From IMG/VR virus record IMGVR_UViG_3300046468_001813, positions 1-25,483 of that record: 25,483 nucleotides of DNA, one strand, 5' to 3'. The translations under genes were made by a program, and so were the position numbers. How positions within the stretch are numbered: position 1 is the first letter of the stretch; the number at the start of each line of letters is the position of its first letter. This DNA comes from a virus. Shown piece after piece: positions 1 to 6,519 of this stretch. The notes beneath the pieces are model-generated. The model was not told where the DNA came from and did not search any database. It saw only the letters and a program-made list of their open reading frames with translations.

Positions 1-436
1 CCTTATTCTTTGTCGCAGTCATTCCACCATGACCCTCTTTTTCTTCAAATGAATCAAGCCCTGCTTCTCTTTCAGATCTTCTTGCTTTCGAGCAGTAATA
101 GAAATCGTTATCCCCATCTGCAACAAAGATAGCGTCTCTTACTTCCAACCCTCTATCTTCCAATGCGATGACCCCATTGTATCCAATGTCCTCTGGTATG
201 AGGATAACATGAGCACCAGGAAGAAGAATACTGCTTATTAGTTTAGCCTCTTCTTCTGTTGGTTCTTCAAGTAGAATAATGCCATGTACTGATGGATTAT
301 GTATAGGGAGAATAGAAGCACCCTCTAAAGCCATGAAGCTGTCATAATCAATCTCAGAGGGCTTACCCACTAAGACGATAGGATCTTCAATTGGTGGGGT
401 TATCATTAATTTAAAGTAATCAATCATTTCTTTCAT
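1..436 (-). CDS. C-terminal piece of a split DNA amino-methyltransferase (3' end outside window)
   Basis: The first 145 residues are visible before the window ends. The segment around residues 75-112 (LLPGAHVILIPED, ALEDRGLEVRDAIFVADG), followed by YYCSKARRSEREAGLD, matches the part of phage and bacterial DNA N4/N6-methylases that lies between the target-recognition region and the HPTVKP/SAM-binding segment. That last segment would lie beyond base 1 and cannot be seen. The ATG shares one base with the stop of the preceding ORF (TAATG), which implies translational coupling. I infer that it completes the enzyme whose DPPY half is at 855-1424. It could instead be half of an independent methylase; the missing C-terminus would decide. 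Confidence 0.6.
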   Translation of the reverse strand, partial: MKEMIDYFKLMITPPIEDPIVLVGKPSEIDYDSFMALEGASILPIHNPSVHGIILLEEPTEEEAKLISSILLPGAHVILIPEDIGYNGVIALEDRGLEVRDAIFVADGDNDFYYCSKARRSEREAGLDSFEEKEGHGGMTATKNK

Positions 437-858
437 TAGTTATCTTCTTTCTTAAATTGTTTGAAGAACCGAGAAGCCCCCTCAACATCATTTTTAGGAA
501 TCAAAGCTCCTCTCCGAAGAGGTGTAATCAGTCCCGAATCCCCTACACGAGCATCCCCATTTCCTTTGCAACTAGGTCTTATACCACTTTGTTGGTCTAT
601 CTCTTTGATAGGATCATCTCCGACAAGAATAAAGTTAGCAGGCCACCTTCCTATAGTAGTCTTTCCTTCAAAATCTTTTTTAAATTTAGATTGAAAGACT
701 GTGCTTTTTTGTCTTTTATGGGAGCGGCCATTCTTAGATGTGTCTTGGACTATATCTCCAACCCTAGTGCCATCTATGTTTATAGCCCCACACCCATGTT
801 TAAGGGTGTTCTCAGTTACTGTCCCATCTAGGGGCTTTCTAAGTAATGTGATGATCAT
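436..858 (-). CDS. Target-recognition-like subunit of split methyltransferase (copy 1, 140 aa)
   Basis: In one-piece phage DNA methylases a segment like RKPLDGTV..NTLKHGCGAINID..RV, then GRWPANFIL, then GGASRFF follows the GTALKPAFEP block of the catalytic half. Here that middle segment is a free-standing ORF. Its ATG overlaps the stop of the catalytic ORF (ATGA) and its stop overlaps the next start (TAATG). Its first about 33 and last about 12 residues are nearly identical to the ORF at 1421-1939, whereas the parts on either side of GRWPANFIL are different. In beta-class amino-methyltransferases this position holds the target-recognition domain, so I infer a DNA-specificity subunit. It has no catalytic motif of its own. 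Confidence 0.65.
   Translation of the reverse strand: MIITLLRKPLDGTVTENTLKHGCGAINIDGTRVGDIVQDTSKNGRSHKRQKSTVFQSKFKKDFEGKTTIGRWPANFILVGDDPIKEIDQQSGIRPSCKGNGDARVGDSGLITPLRRGALIPKNDVEGASRFFKQFKKEDN
790..858 (-). repeat. Direct repeat, copy 1 (5' end of recognition-subunit ORF)
   Basis: These 69 bases match 1871-1939 at 67 positions. They encode the shared N-terminus of the two recognition-like ORFs. A shorter exact repeat (446-470 and 1434-1458, 25 bases) encodes their shared C-terminus. The conserved flanks surround diverged centres, as expected for exchangeable cassettes. Confidence 0.9.
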
Positions 859-1424
859 TGTTTAACTCCTATACAAACTGGTTCAAATGCTGGTTTAAGA
901 GCCGTACCCCACCCATCCCATTGTTTAGCCTCATCAGACACTAAAGCTCTGATTGGTATCATAGCGTTCTTTTGAACGATACCGACACCACCTCGTGCAA
1001 TACCCCCATGACCCTGTGAGTCCTCCACAGTGACTCCTGGCTTGTGGCCTATGATTTCTCCCTCAACCCCTATTTTCTTCTCAAACTGTTTGGCGAGGTT
1101 ATGAGATTTTGGAAAGCCAGAACCATAAGCCCATGCTTCTACCCGAAGTTCTGAGAAACCTATTTCTTCCATCATCGCTATTAAGTGATGGAATGTCCTC
1201 GATCCACTGAACGCTTTGAGGACTCCATTCGGTTTTAGGACTCTATGAGTCTCTGTAAGCCAACCCCTATGCCATTCTCTTTGTTGAGATCCATCTCCTA
1301 TATCATCCCAACCTTTAGACATAAACTTTAGTCCATAAGGGGGATCACAGATGATTGCATCTACAGAGTTATCTTCTAGGTCTTTGAGTCTGTCTGTGCA
1401 GTCTCCTATTTTAATCTCTATCAT
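855..1424 (-). CDS. Catalytic DPPY subunit of split beta-class DNA amino-methyltransferase (189 aa)
   Basis: Contains the amino-methyltransferase motif IV CDPPYGL at residues 26-32, followed by WDDIGDG, WHRGWLTETHRVLKPNGVLKAFSG, AWAYGSGFPKSHN and, at the C-terminus, KQWDGWGTALKPAFEP. This is the order seen in the N-terminal half of phage N6-adenine/N4-cytosine methylases. The protein stops right after GTALKPAFEPVCIG, exactly where a one-piece enzyme would run on into RKPL.GTV; that continuation begins the overlapping next ORF. It lacks the FxGxG SAM-binding and HPTVKP motifs, which in the beta class lie C-terminally, so it should need partner subunits. It overlaps both neighbours by ATGA. Likely role: modification of phage or host DNA against restriction. 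Confidence 0.85.
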   Translation of the reverse strand: MIEIKIGDCTDRLKDLEDNSVDAIICDPPYGLKFMSKGWDDIGDGSQQREWHRGWLTETHRVLKPNGVLKAFSGSRTFHHLIAMMEEIGFSELRVEAWAYGSGFPKSHNLAKQFEKKIGVEGEIIGHKPGVTVEDSQGHGGIARGGVGIVQKNAMIPIRALVSDEAKQWDGWGTALKPAFEPVCIGVKQ

Positions 1425-1939
1425 TGGTCATTGTCTTTCTTAAATTGTTTGAAGAACCTAGAAGCTCCACCACTATCTAACTCTTGAACTGGGCAACCCT
1501 CCACGCAAGCCCAATCAGATATAGTTTCTTTCCCATCTTTATCTGCATACCCTGCATACCCTGCTATACCCACAGGGTCAAAGTCACCATATGCTACACG
1601 CTTAATCTTGGTTTTATTATCTAAGATAGCAGTTCCCGATTTAACTTTCTTAGTTCCTATTAATTCACAACCCTCTTTATGGGTCAGAATAAAGTTAGCT
1701 GGCCATCTACCCTTTTCTTTATACATCTGTATATCAGAGCCAACTTGAGCAACATGACCAGACCAACCACTTTCCTTGTAGGAGGCTGTTTGTTGTCTTT
1801 GTCTTGCTTCAAAGTTGACATTTTCTTTCTCTTCAAAAGAAACCCTAGTTGCATCTATATTGATAGCTCCACACCCATGTTTAAGGGTGTTCTCAGCTAC
1901 TGTCCCATCTAGGGGCTTTCTAAGTAATGTGATGATCAC
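1421..1939 (-). CDS. Target-recognition-like subunit of split methyltransferase (copy 2, 172 aa)
   Basis: Second recognition-like ORF, upstream of the catalytic ORF. It shares the N-terminus (RKPLDGTVAENTLKHGCGA), the central GRWPANFIL and the C-terminal GGASRFFKQFKK with copy 1. The remaining sequence differs and is longer, with a GYAGYAD stretch and several cysteines. It starts with GTG inside a GTGA overlap with the chaperonin stop and ends in an ATGA overlap with the catalytic ORF. I infer an alternative specificity subunit for the same catalytic partner. It might instead be a decayed duplicate, but it is fully open and its conserved motifs are intact. Confidence 0.65.
   Translation of the reverse strand: MIITLLRKPLDGTVAENTLKHGCGAINIDATRVSFEEKENVNFEARQRQQTASYKESGWSGHVAQVGSDIQMYKEKGRWPANFILTHKEGCELIGTKKVKSGTAILDNKTKIKRVAYGDFDPVGIAGYAGYADKDGKETISDWACVEGCPVQELDSGGASRFFKQFKKDNDQ
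1871..1939 (-). repeat. Direct repeat, copy 2 (5' end of recognition-subunit ORF)
   Basis: Matches 790-858 at 67 of 69 positions. Homologous recombination between the two copies would loop out the catalytic gene, while exchange with other genomes could swap only the variable centre. Confidence 0.9.
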
Positions 1940-3315
1940 TTCTTACTCCTTACTATATAACCCACAGACCCTAAAGTTGTGGCTATTGATATGGATTTGT
2001 CTAATAACTCTATTAGTCTACCAACAGGGAAGGGTTCATAGAGTTCTTTCATATCCCATACGCTGGAGTCATTCTCAGCCTTGCCTAAGTTATGACATAC
2101 GATTTTAAAAGGTGCTTTCAACGCTCTGTCTAGGTAGTCGTTTCCAGTCTTGATGTTATAGAGAGTGGGGATCGCTCCTTTGACATAACCATTTGCCTTT
2201 GCGTCCATCATAGAAATCAAGGCTTTCTCGGCAAGAACCCTTCTCCACCTAGCTTCGGCTTCGGTTGCCCCCCCTACCCTTAAACGAACGAGCGTTCCGT
2301 TAAGGGCATTAGCTCTTTTGCGTAGTAAATCTTGTGTATGAGGGTGAGGACAAGTCTCTGCTTCTCTAAGTAGTTCATCTACTCGGTCTGCTGTTTTATC
2401 TACATGGTCATCATAAGGGTCTGTAATCATTTCTGTGTAGTTAAGGACGGAGTTAATAGCTGAACCATAGAAATCTGGCACAAACTTCTCGTACTTCTGA
2501 TCAACAACAGTAGCTCCTGTAAACGAGGCAAAGTCATCTAACCATCCTTTACCCCAAATCACTCTAGGGGCATCACAAGCGTACACTTCAAGTGTACCCT
2601 TATGATTGTTCATCTTGATTGCTTGTAGGGCTTTCCCCCCGACCATAGGAGCAATGATGACTAGCGGTCTACCCTCGAATGAACCCATGAGTTCCATAGC
2701 GTTGAGTACATGGTCTATTTCAAATACAGGACGGCTAAACAAAGCGAACATTGGACCTTTAAGATATGCTTCTTTATCGTGGTGTACCTTTAAAGAAGCA
2801 TGGAAGGACTCTGTTTCGACTACCTCGCACCCATTACCCTCCCATTTTTCAAGAGAAACATGAGAAGATAAAGACCCTGCGAGGTAAATTGCTTCTGAGA
2901 TTTTATCTATGGACTCCTCATTAAGCTCACTTTGGAGTCCTATTTCTTTTAGGATCTCTTGGTTGGAGTCATATCTCGGCACAGCATCTACAGCGATATT
3001 GACTGCTCTTTTAACCCCCTCTGTACTCTTAGGGTGGACTTCACCGTAATGACGATGAAAAGACCTCAATAGAGAAATAGTAATAAACGCACCGAGTTTA
3101 CATCCGTCACCAGATTTACACAGTTCTAATAAAGAGGTCTGAATGACTCTTGCTTCTAAAGGGGGGTGGTAAGCATTGATAATGGACTTAGCAGATAGAT
3201 TATTCCAAATCTTGTTGTTGCGAGAGAGTAGGACTGTTCCCCCATTGCTCGCATGACTCAAAACTAAAAGTGATGATAGTTCGTTTATTGTAGGTATAAA
3301 TAGAGATAACGACAT
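1936..3315 (-). CDS. Divergent GroEL-like (group I) chaperonin, 459 aa
   Basis: The apical-domain signature is clear: RPLVIIAPMVGGKAL, then GTLEVYACDAPRVIWGKGWL and DDFASFTGATVV correspond to GroEL PLLIIAEDVEGEAL, GTLKVAAVKAPGFGDRRKAM and EDIAILTGG.VI. Further on, RVDELLREAE..., LNGTLVRLRVGGATEAE and the C-terminal LDRALKAPFKIV follow GroEL order. At 459 residues it is about 90 shorter than GroEL. GroEL's GDGTTT becomes GDGCKL. The GroEL Asp398 position in EDALHAT reads EKALIS, and the ITKDG loop with Asp52 is not recognisable. ATP hydrolysis is therefore doubtful. It is the first gene of the methyltransferase operon. The start has only a weak ribosome binding site (GTGAG). Confidence 0.8.
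   Translation of the reverse strand: MSLSLFIPTINELSSLLVLSHASNGGTVLLSRNNKIWNNLSAKSIINAYHPPLEARVIQTSLLELCKSGDGCKLGAFITISLLRSFHRHYGEVHPKSTEGVKRAVNIAVDAVPRYDSNQEILKEIGLQSELNEESIDKISEAIYLAGSLSSHVSLEKWEGNGCEVVETESFHASLKVHHDKEAYLKGPMFALFSRPVFEIDHVLNAMELMGSFEGRPLVIIAPMVGGKALQAIKMNNHKGTLEVYACDAPRVIWGKGWLDDFASFTGATVVDQKYEKFVPDFYGSAINSVLNYTEMITDPYDDHVDKTADRVDELLREAETCPHPHTQDLLRKRANALNGTLVRLRVGGATEAEARWRRVLAEKALISMMDAKANGYVKGAIPTLYNIKTGNDYLDRALKAPFKIVCHNLGKAENDSSVWDMKELYEPFPVGRLIELLDKSISIATTLGSVGYIVRSKK
3278..3290 (+). promoter_or_regulatory. Phage promoter-like motif for the endolysin operon
   Basis: AGTTCGTTTATTG matches the core AGTTYRTTTATR found upstream of other genes here and lies 54 nt before the amidase start. 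It falls inside the chaperonin coding region on the other strand. A T4-late-like TATAAATA (3295-3302) lies just downstream and is an alternative. Confidence 0.45.
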
Positions 3316-3344
3316 GAATGAAACTCACAGTAGAAAGGTGAACA

Positions 3345-4292
3345 ATGTCCTCTATAGTTATACAAACAAGAGCTAACGCTTGCTCATATAATAAAAAAGC
3401 AAGTGTGTCTGTTGGTTGGGGGGGTCAAATACCTCAACTAGCTATTGAAGCCTACCCTAATTTAGCAAAAGAGGTTGACGATACAGACTTCGCTCTTGCA
3501 GTAGAAGCGTTCCAAGAAGACGCATTTGGTGCTGGTTCTAGTGTTGATGGGAAGATGGGTCGTGGAACATGGTCTGCCATGTTAAAGAGGTTTAATCGCA
3601 TTGAAGATGGTCAAGCATATTGGACGATCAATGATCGCAGAGTAGGTGTAGAAATAGACCCCGATGTTGAGATCGTAAATTTCGACCAAAAAGGGGGGCT
3701 TGATCTTCACAGGTTTGGACATTTTTCATCTCGTAGAGGGAAGAAGCCTACCATCATTGTTGTTCATTGGGGTGGCCTTGATCCTCACCATTGCCATAGG
3801 ATCTTCTCTAGTCCAGACAGGCAAGTTAGTTCACACGCAGGTATTGGTCTGAATAAAGAAGGGCAACCTGCTATTTATCAATACCTCGATCTTAACCACA
3901 AGTCATGGCATGGTGGATGGGCGAACTCATACTCAGTTGGTATCGACATCTGTCAGCAACCCTCACTCAAGTGGAAGAACCACTATGTAAAGAAGGGTTA
4001 TGATGTTCATGAAACAACTAACGATACAGGTCGTGGAGATAAGCGTATCATCTCCTTAGACCCAAATGTCGCTCTCGCTGTTCGTGAAGCTGTTAAGAGT
4101 CTCTGTAAGGCACTCGACATCCCTTATCAGTTCCCTTGTGGGTCAGACGGTCAGTCTTATGATGGAGATTTCTATCATGGGGTTGTTGATAAGAGCTATC
4201 TCACAGGCGACTTTACAGGAGTCATTGGACACCACCACATCACAGCTAAAAAATGGGATTGTGCTTGTTGGTGGGACACTCTTTTCGGATAA
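3345..4292 (+). CDS. Endolysin: N-acetylmuramoyl-L-alanine amidase with peptidoglycan-binding domain (315 aa)
   Basis: Residues about 45-85 (LAVEAFQEDA...VDGKMGRGTWSAM) form a PG_binding_1-type repeat. Residues about 130-310 form an Amidase_2 (T7 lysozyme/PGRP) domain, with IIVVHWGG, SSHAGIGLN, WHGGWANSYSVGIDI and GHHHITAKKWDCAC. The likely zinc ligands are the His of VVHWG, a His of GHHHI and the Cys of WDCA, the His-His-Cys set of T7 lysozyme. It should cut the amide bond between MurNAc and L-Ala at lysis. There is no signal peptide, so it needs a holin; none is obvious nearby, although the tiny ORF at 5017-5130 is hydrophobic. The start follows AAAGGTGAACA. Confidence 0.92.
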   Translation: MSSIVIQTRANACSYNKKASVSVGWGGQIPQLAIEAYPNLAKEVDDTDFALAVEAFQEDAFGAGSSVDGKMGRGTWSAMLKRFNRIEDGQAYWTINDRRVGVEIDPDVEIVNFDQKGGLDLHRFGHFSSRRGKKPTIIVVHWGGLDPHHCHRIFSSPDRQVSSHAGIGLNKEGQPAIYQYLDLNHKSWHGGWANSYSVGIDICQQPSLKWKNHYVKKGYDVHETTNDTGRGDKRIISLDPNVALAVREAVKSLCKALDIPYQFPCGSDGQSYDGDFYHGVVDKSYLTGDFTGVIGHHHITAKKWDCACWWDTLFG

Positions 4293-4295
4293 ACT

Positions 4296-4595
4296 ATGGT
4301 TTTACACTTGGTTTGCGATCTCAACCGAGCCTTAGAAATAAAAGCTCGGTTAGTCTGTCCTCATATTCACTTTATCATCGAAGAAAATTGTGGTGCATTT
4401 ACTACAAGTCTCGTCTGGATGGAAGTTCTGACGAGAGCGAGTGATCTTTGCTTTAAAGAGGGGTCATGCGTTGTTTCACACAGCGATCTATCAAGGCATA
4501 AAGACACACTTAGTGATGAGGACATCAAGATCTTACAAAAGATGCAAGCACAGTTAAATGAAAAGATGGCTCGTATTGAGGTTGTAAAAGTATGA
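4296..4595 (+). CDS. Hypothetical protein (99 aa) downstream of endolysin
   Basis: I do not recognise this protein. It starts 3 nt after the endolysin stop and its own stop overlaps the next start by ATGA, so it looks co-translated. The N-terminal half is rich in hydrophobic residues and Cys (MVLHLVCDLNRAL, LVCPHIHFIIEENCG). The last 35 residues are charged and helix-prone (LSDEDIKILQKMQAQLNEKM). It has no signal peptide or clear membrane span. The ribosome binding site is weak, consistent with coupling. A lysis role is suggested only by position. Confidence 0.7.
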   Translation: MVLHLVCDLNRALEIKARLVCPHIHFIIEENCGAFTTSLVWMEVLTRASDLCFKEGSCVVSHSDLSRHKDTLSDEDIKILQKMQAQLNEKMARIEVVKV

Positions 4596-5023
4596 AGTCA
4601 TGGGCTTACGAAGCGTATCAGATGTATATACAGGGCATAAACTACCCTCTGCTTGAAGAACACTTTGGTGTTAAGCAAAGTACGATCCGACACTATGTTA
4701 AGAAATATGCTTATACTAACAACCTAGTATACCCACGACTTAAACCAGATTATAAGTTAGCCTTTAATCTATACTACAATACAATGAGTGTCAGAGACAT
4801 TGCTCGATACTTAGGTGTCTGTAGATCCACAGTTAAAAACTACATTCGTAGATATTCCGAAATGAATGGCATCCCCACGACTCAATCTTATAATAAGGGT
4901 CAAGTAGCGTATACTCTCCGACAGCAAGGTTATACCTACGACAAGATTTCTAAAATGCTCGGATATGAAAACAGATCGAACTGCTATCGGGCAATCAAAA
5001 ACTACAAGGACAGATTATGTTAG
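4592..5023 (+). CDS. Triple helix-turn-helix DNA-binding protein (143 aa)
   Basis: Three successive HTH units of about 45 residues are visible: LLEEHFGVKQSTIRHYVKKY (about 19-38), VRDIARYLGVCRSTVKNYIRRY (about 67-88) and YDKISKMLGYENRSNCYRAIKNY (about 114-136). Each resembles the HTH_23/resolvase-like helix-turn-helix, and the spacing suggests tandem duplication. It is small, basic and lacks any catalytic domain, so it is probably a sequence-specific binder or regulator. It overlaps its upstream neighbour by ATGA. Position after the endolysin suggests late-gene regulation or a packaging-site binder, but neither is shown. Confidence 0.75.
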   Translation: MKSWAYEAYQMYIQGINYPLLEEHFGVKQSTIRHYVKKYAYTNNLVYPRLKPDYKLAFNLYYNTMSVRDIARYLGVCRSTVKNYIRRYSEMNGIPTTQSYNKGQVAYTLRQQGYTYDKISKMLGYENRSNCYRAIKNYKDRLC

Positions 5024-5130
5024 CCTTATTAATTTTCGTTGTCTTTTGTCGGACAGCACATAGACTCATTACTACTAAGATAACATCAGAAGAGATGACC
5101 GAGATGTTAGATAGCGATGGGTGGTATTAA
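5017..5130 (+). CDS. Possible 37-aa single-span membrane peptide
   Basis: The ATG lies 4 nt before the upstream TAG, so the ORFs overlap. The product begins MLALLIFVVFCRTAH, a short hydrophobic stretch, then a polar tail ending DSDGWY. Its stop overlaps the stop of the convergent gene. It might be a small lysis-related or membrane peptide, but length and coding evidence are slight. Confidence 0.4.
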   Translation: MLALLIFVVFCRTAHRLITTKITSEEMTEMLDSDGWY

Positions 5131-5558
5131 ACGATCTTTTTAATCTTTGAGTGGGCTACTTTCCAACACCTATTCGGTACAGAAACGCCCACTTCGGATA
5201 AAAGATAAAAATTGCTCCAAAAGTTTCGGGTGATAAAACCCTCTACTTTAAGGGTAGCCCCTTTCACCTCACACTCAAACTCGACTTTTTGACCACAGTC
5301 CCATTTAGGTTCGTGGCTCACCTGTTCATCACCCTCGACTGTGAACCGACCCTCTGCATTCTGCGTTTCGGGTTGGGTGATGTTATTAGTCTGAATCGCA
5401 AAGACATCTTCATTGTCAAGACGAAAGTCATTGAAGAGATTCCCCCCCTCATCTACAACTTGAAAACTTTGGTTGTGGATGAGGACACCAATGATCGTCA
5501 TCGTCTTTAGCGTTGTTTTACCAACTAGAAGTTGGTGTCCTACTCGGTAATCACTCAT
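5127..5558 (-). CDS. Hypothetical protein (143 aa)
   Basis: I do not recognise this family. The sequence alternates beta-prone stretches (YRVGHQLLVGKTTLKTMTIIGV near the N-terminus; GQKVEFECEVKGATLKVEGFI near residue 90) joined by an acidic, Gln/Asn-rich linker of about 25 residues. Two small SH3- or KOW-like barrels are possible. There is no signal peptide. Upstream lies AAGGATAAAGATAAGGATAAG, a tandem ribosome-binding-like repeat, and a promoter-like element at 5601-5618. Confidence 0.7.
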   Translation of the reverse strand: MSDYRVGHQLLVGKTTLKTMTIIGVLIHNQSFQVVDEGGNLFNDFRLDNEDVFAIQTNNITQPETQNAEGRFTVEGDEQVSHEPKWDCGQKVEFECEVKGATLKVEGFITRNFWSNFYLLSEVGVSVPNRCWKVAHSKIKKIV

Positions 5559-5600
5559 AACTTATCCTTATCTTTATCCTTATAGAGTTGTCCTACTATT

Positions 5601-5618
5601 ATATAAATAAGGGGTTAC
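5601..5618 (-). promoter_or_regulatory. Phage promoter-like element (GTAACCCCTTATTTAT)
   Basis: Read on the minus strand it is GTAACCCCTTATTTATAT, 42 nt upstream of the 5558 start. The same GTAACCCCTTRTTTA block occurs at 8119-8135 (minus) and 8183-8201 (plus), each time upstream of a gene. Confidence 0.5.
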
Positions 5619-5624
5619 GATGAC

Positions 5625-6209
5625 TTACCAACGAGGTTCTTTTCTACGAAAGTTCCCACGAGGTTGATTTCTATTATCATAGTGGGGATTATAGTGAGGA
5701 TTATAGTGTGGGTTATAGTGTGGGTTATAGTGTGGGGGCGGAGGCTGATTGTAATGCGGTTGGTTGTAATGGTGAGGACGCTTCTCTCGATACACATCTT
5801 TATCCCACCTCTTGCGTTGTTTTTGGATCACATGAGCTGGGACATTGTGTTCACACCTCTCAGTGAGCTGACGATCTGATAACCCTCCGTCATAGAGGTT
5901 GATGACCTGTACGAAATAGTCATTCTTATTCGCCATTTCCATGTAAGGGTCACACTCCCACTTTCGAGTGAAAGTGTTATGGACGACAATAATCTGATAG
6001 TCATCCCCCATAGCTTCAAGGCACTCTTTTTGACACCAAGAGTGAGCCTCTTTCAACGCTTCATGGTTAAAGTTATAAACACCATTGTCATCAACGAAGA
6101 AATCGTCAGCCGACACCATGATCCGATCTTCCAAATCTCCACAAATTGTCTCTGCTAGACTTGTTTTTCCCGACCCACTTAACCCTCGTACCAAAATCAG
6201 TTGTTTCAC
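5625..6209 (-). CDS. P-loop kinase-like protein with His-Tyr-Asn-Pro repeat tail (194 aa)
   Basis: A Walker A motif at residues 9-16 (GLSGSGKT), MVSADDFF near residue 31 and VVHNTFTRKWE near residue 75 match the AAA_33 / N4BP2-like nucleic-acid kinase family, whose polynucleotide 5'-kinase domain usually spans about 140 residues. The domain ends near residue 145. After it comes a tail rich in His, Tyr, Asn and Pro with repeated PHYN units and a basic end (RGNFRRKEPRW). Translation starts at GTG after GGAGATACA. Likely role: phosphorylation of nucleic-acid ends during repair, with the tail perhaps binding metal or RNA. The substrate is not certain. Confidence 0.8.
   Translation of the reverse strand: MKQLILVRGLSGSGKTSLAETICGDLEDRIMVSADDFFVDDNGVYNFNHEALKEAHSWCQKECLEAMGDDYQIIVVHNTFTRKWECDPYMEMANKNDYFVQVINLYDGGLSDRQLTERCEHNVPAHVIQKQRKRWDKDVYREKRPHHYNQPHYNQPPPPHYNPHYNPHYNPHYNPHYDNRNQPRGNFRRKEPRW
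5676..5735. repeat. Five 12-bp tandem units encoding the HYNP tail
   Basis: Five consecutive 12-bp units close to (a/g)ttatagtgtgg on the plus strand encode four-residue repeats on the minus strand. The two units at 5712-5735 are identical and the outer ones have drifted. The length is a multiple of three, so gain or loss of units keeps the frame. Confidence 0.85.
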
Positions 6210-6224
6210 TGTATCTCCATGCAG

Positions 6225-6386
6225 TTAAAGTTGTATGTCAATCACCCTTTTGGGTTCTCTGTGTTCTTCATTAGGCTTCGGTTTTATCTCTGGTTCTGAA
6301 ACCGGTAGCCAAAGTCTACGACTCGCCTCACGCTGTCTTTGCTGTTCCTTGAGGCTTTCTATCAAGAGAAGATCTATATCAATCAT
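6225..6386 (-). CDS. Small hypothetical protein (53 aa)
   Basis: The ORF begins ATG ATT GAT ATA and encodes a peptide starting MIDIDLLLIESLKEQQRQRE and ending RVIDIQL. It has a good ribosome binding site (AAAGGAGCGTGGT before ATG). It ends 15 nt before the kinase start. The N-terminal half is helix-prone and charged; the rest is Pro/Lys/Glu-rich. There is no recognisable family. Confidence 0.6.
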   Translation of the reverse strand: MIDIDLLLIESLKEQQRQREASRRLWLPVSEPEIKPKPNEEHREPKRVIDIQL

Positions 6387-6519
6387 ACCACGCTCCTTTC
6401 AAGACAATTCCTAAAATAAAGTGTATCCACAAGTCGGGCAGACACCAAACTCTTTTTATCCTTAACACTCCCTAAAGGCTTCAATCAGCTATTTTCCATT
6501 ATAGCTCTTAGCGACCCAC

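Noticed and set aside
791-810. A 6-bp inverted repeat (cacccatgtttaagggtg) in both recognition ORFs
   Set aside because: It is inside well-conserved coding sequence and is explained by the shared protein segment TLKHGCG.
3295-3302. A T4-type late promoter TATAAATA before the endolysin
   Set aside because: It is a single exact match inside the chaperonin gene; the AGTTYRTTTATR-type motif next to it fits the spacing seen at other genes. Kept only as an alternative.
6411-6455. A minus-strand string reading EFGVCPTCGYTLF before a stop, like a zinc-ribbon end
   Set aside because: A stop codon lies just upstream and no start codon is available; the rest of the 133-bp gap (6387-6519) has no matching coding remnant, so chance is likely.
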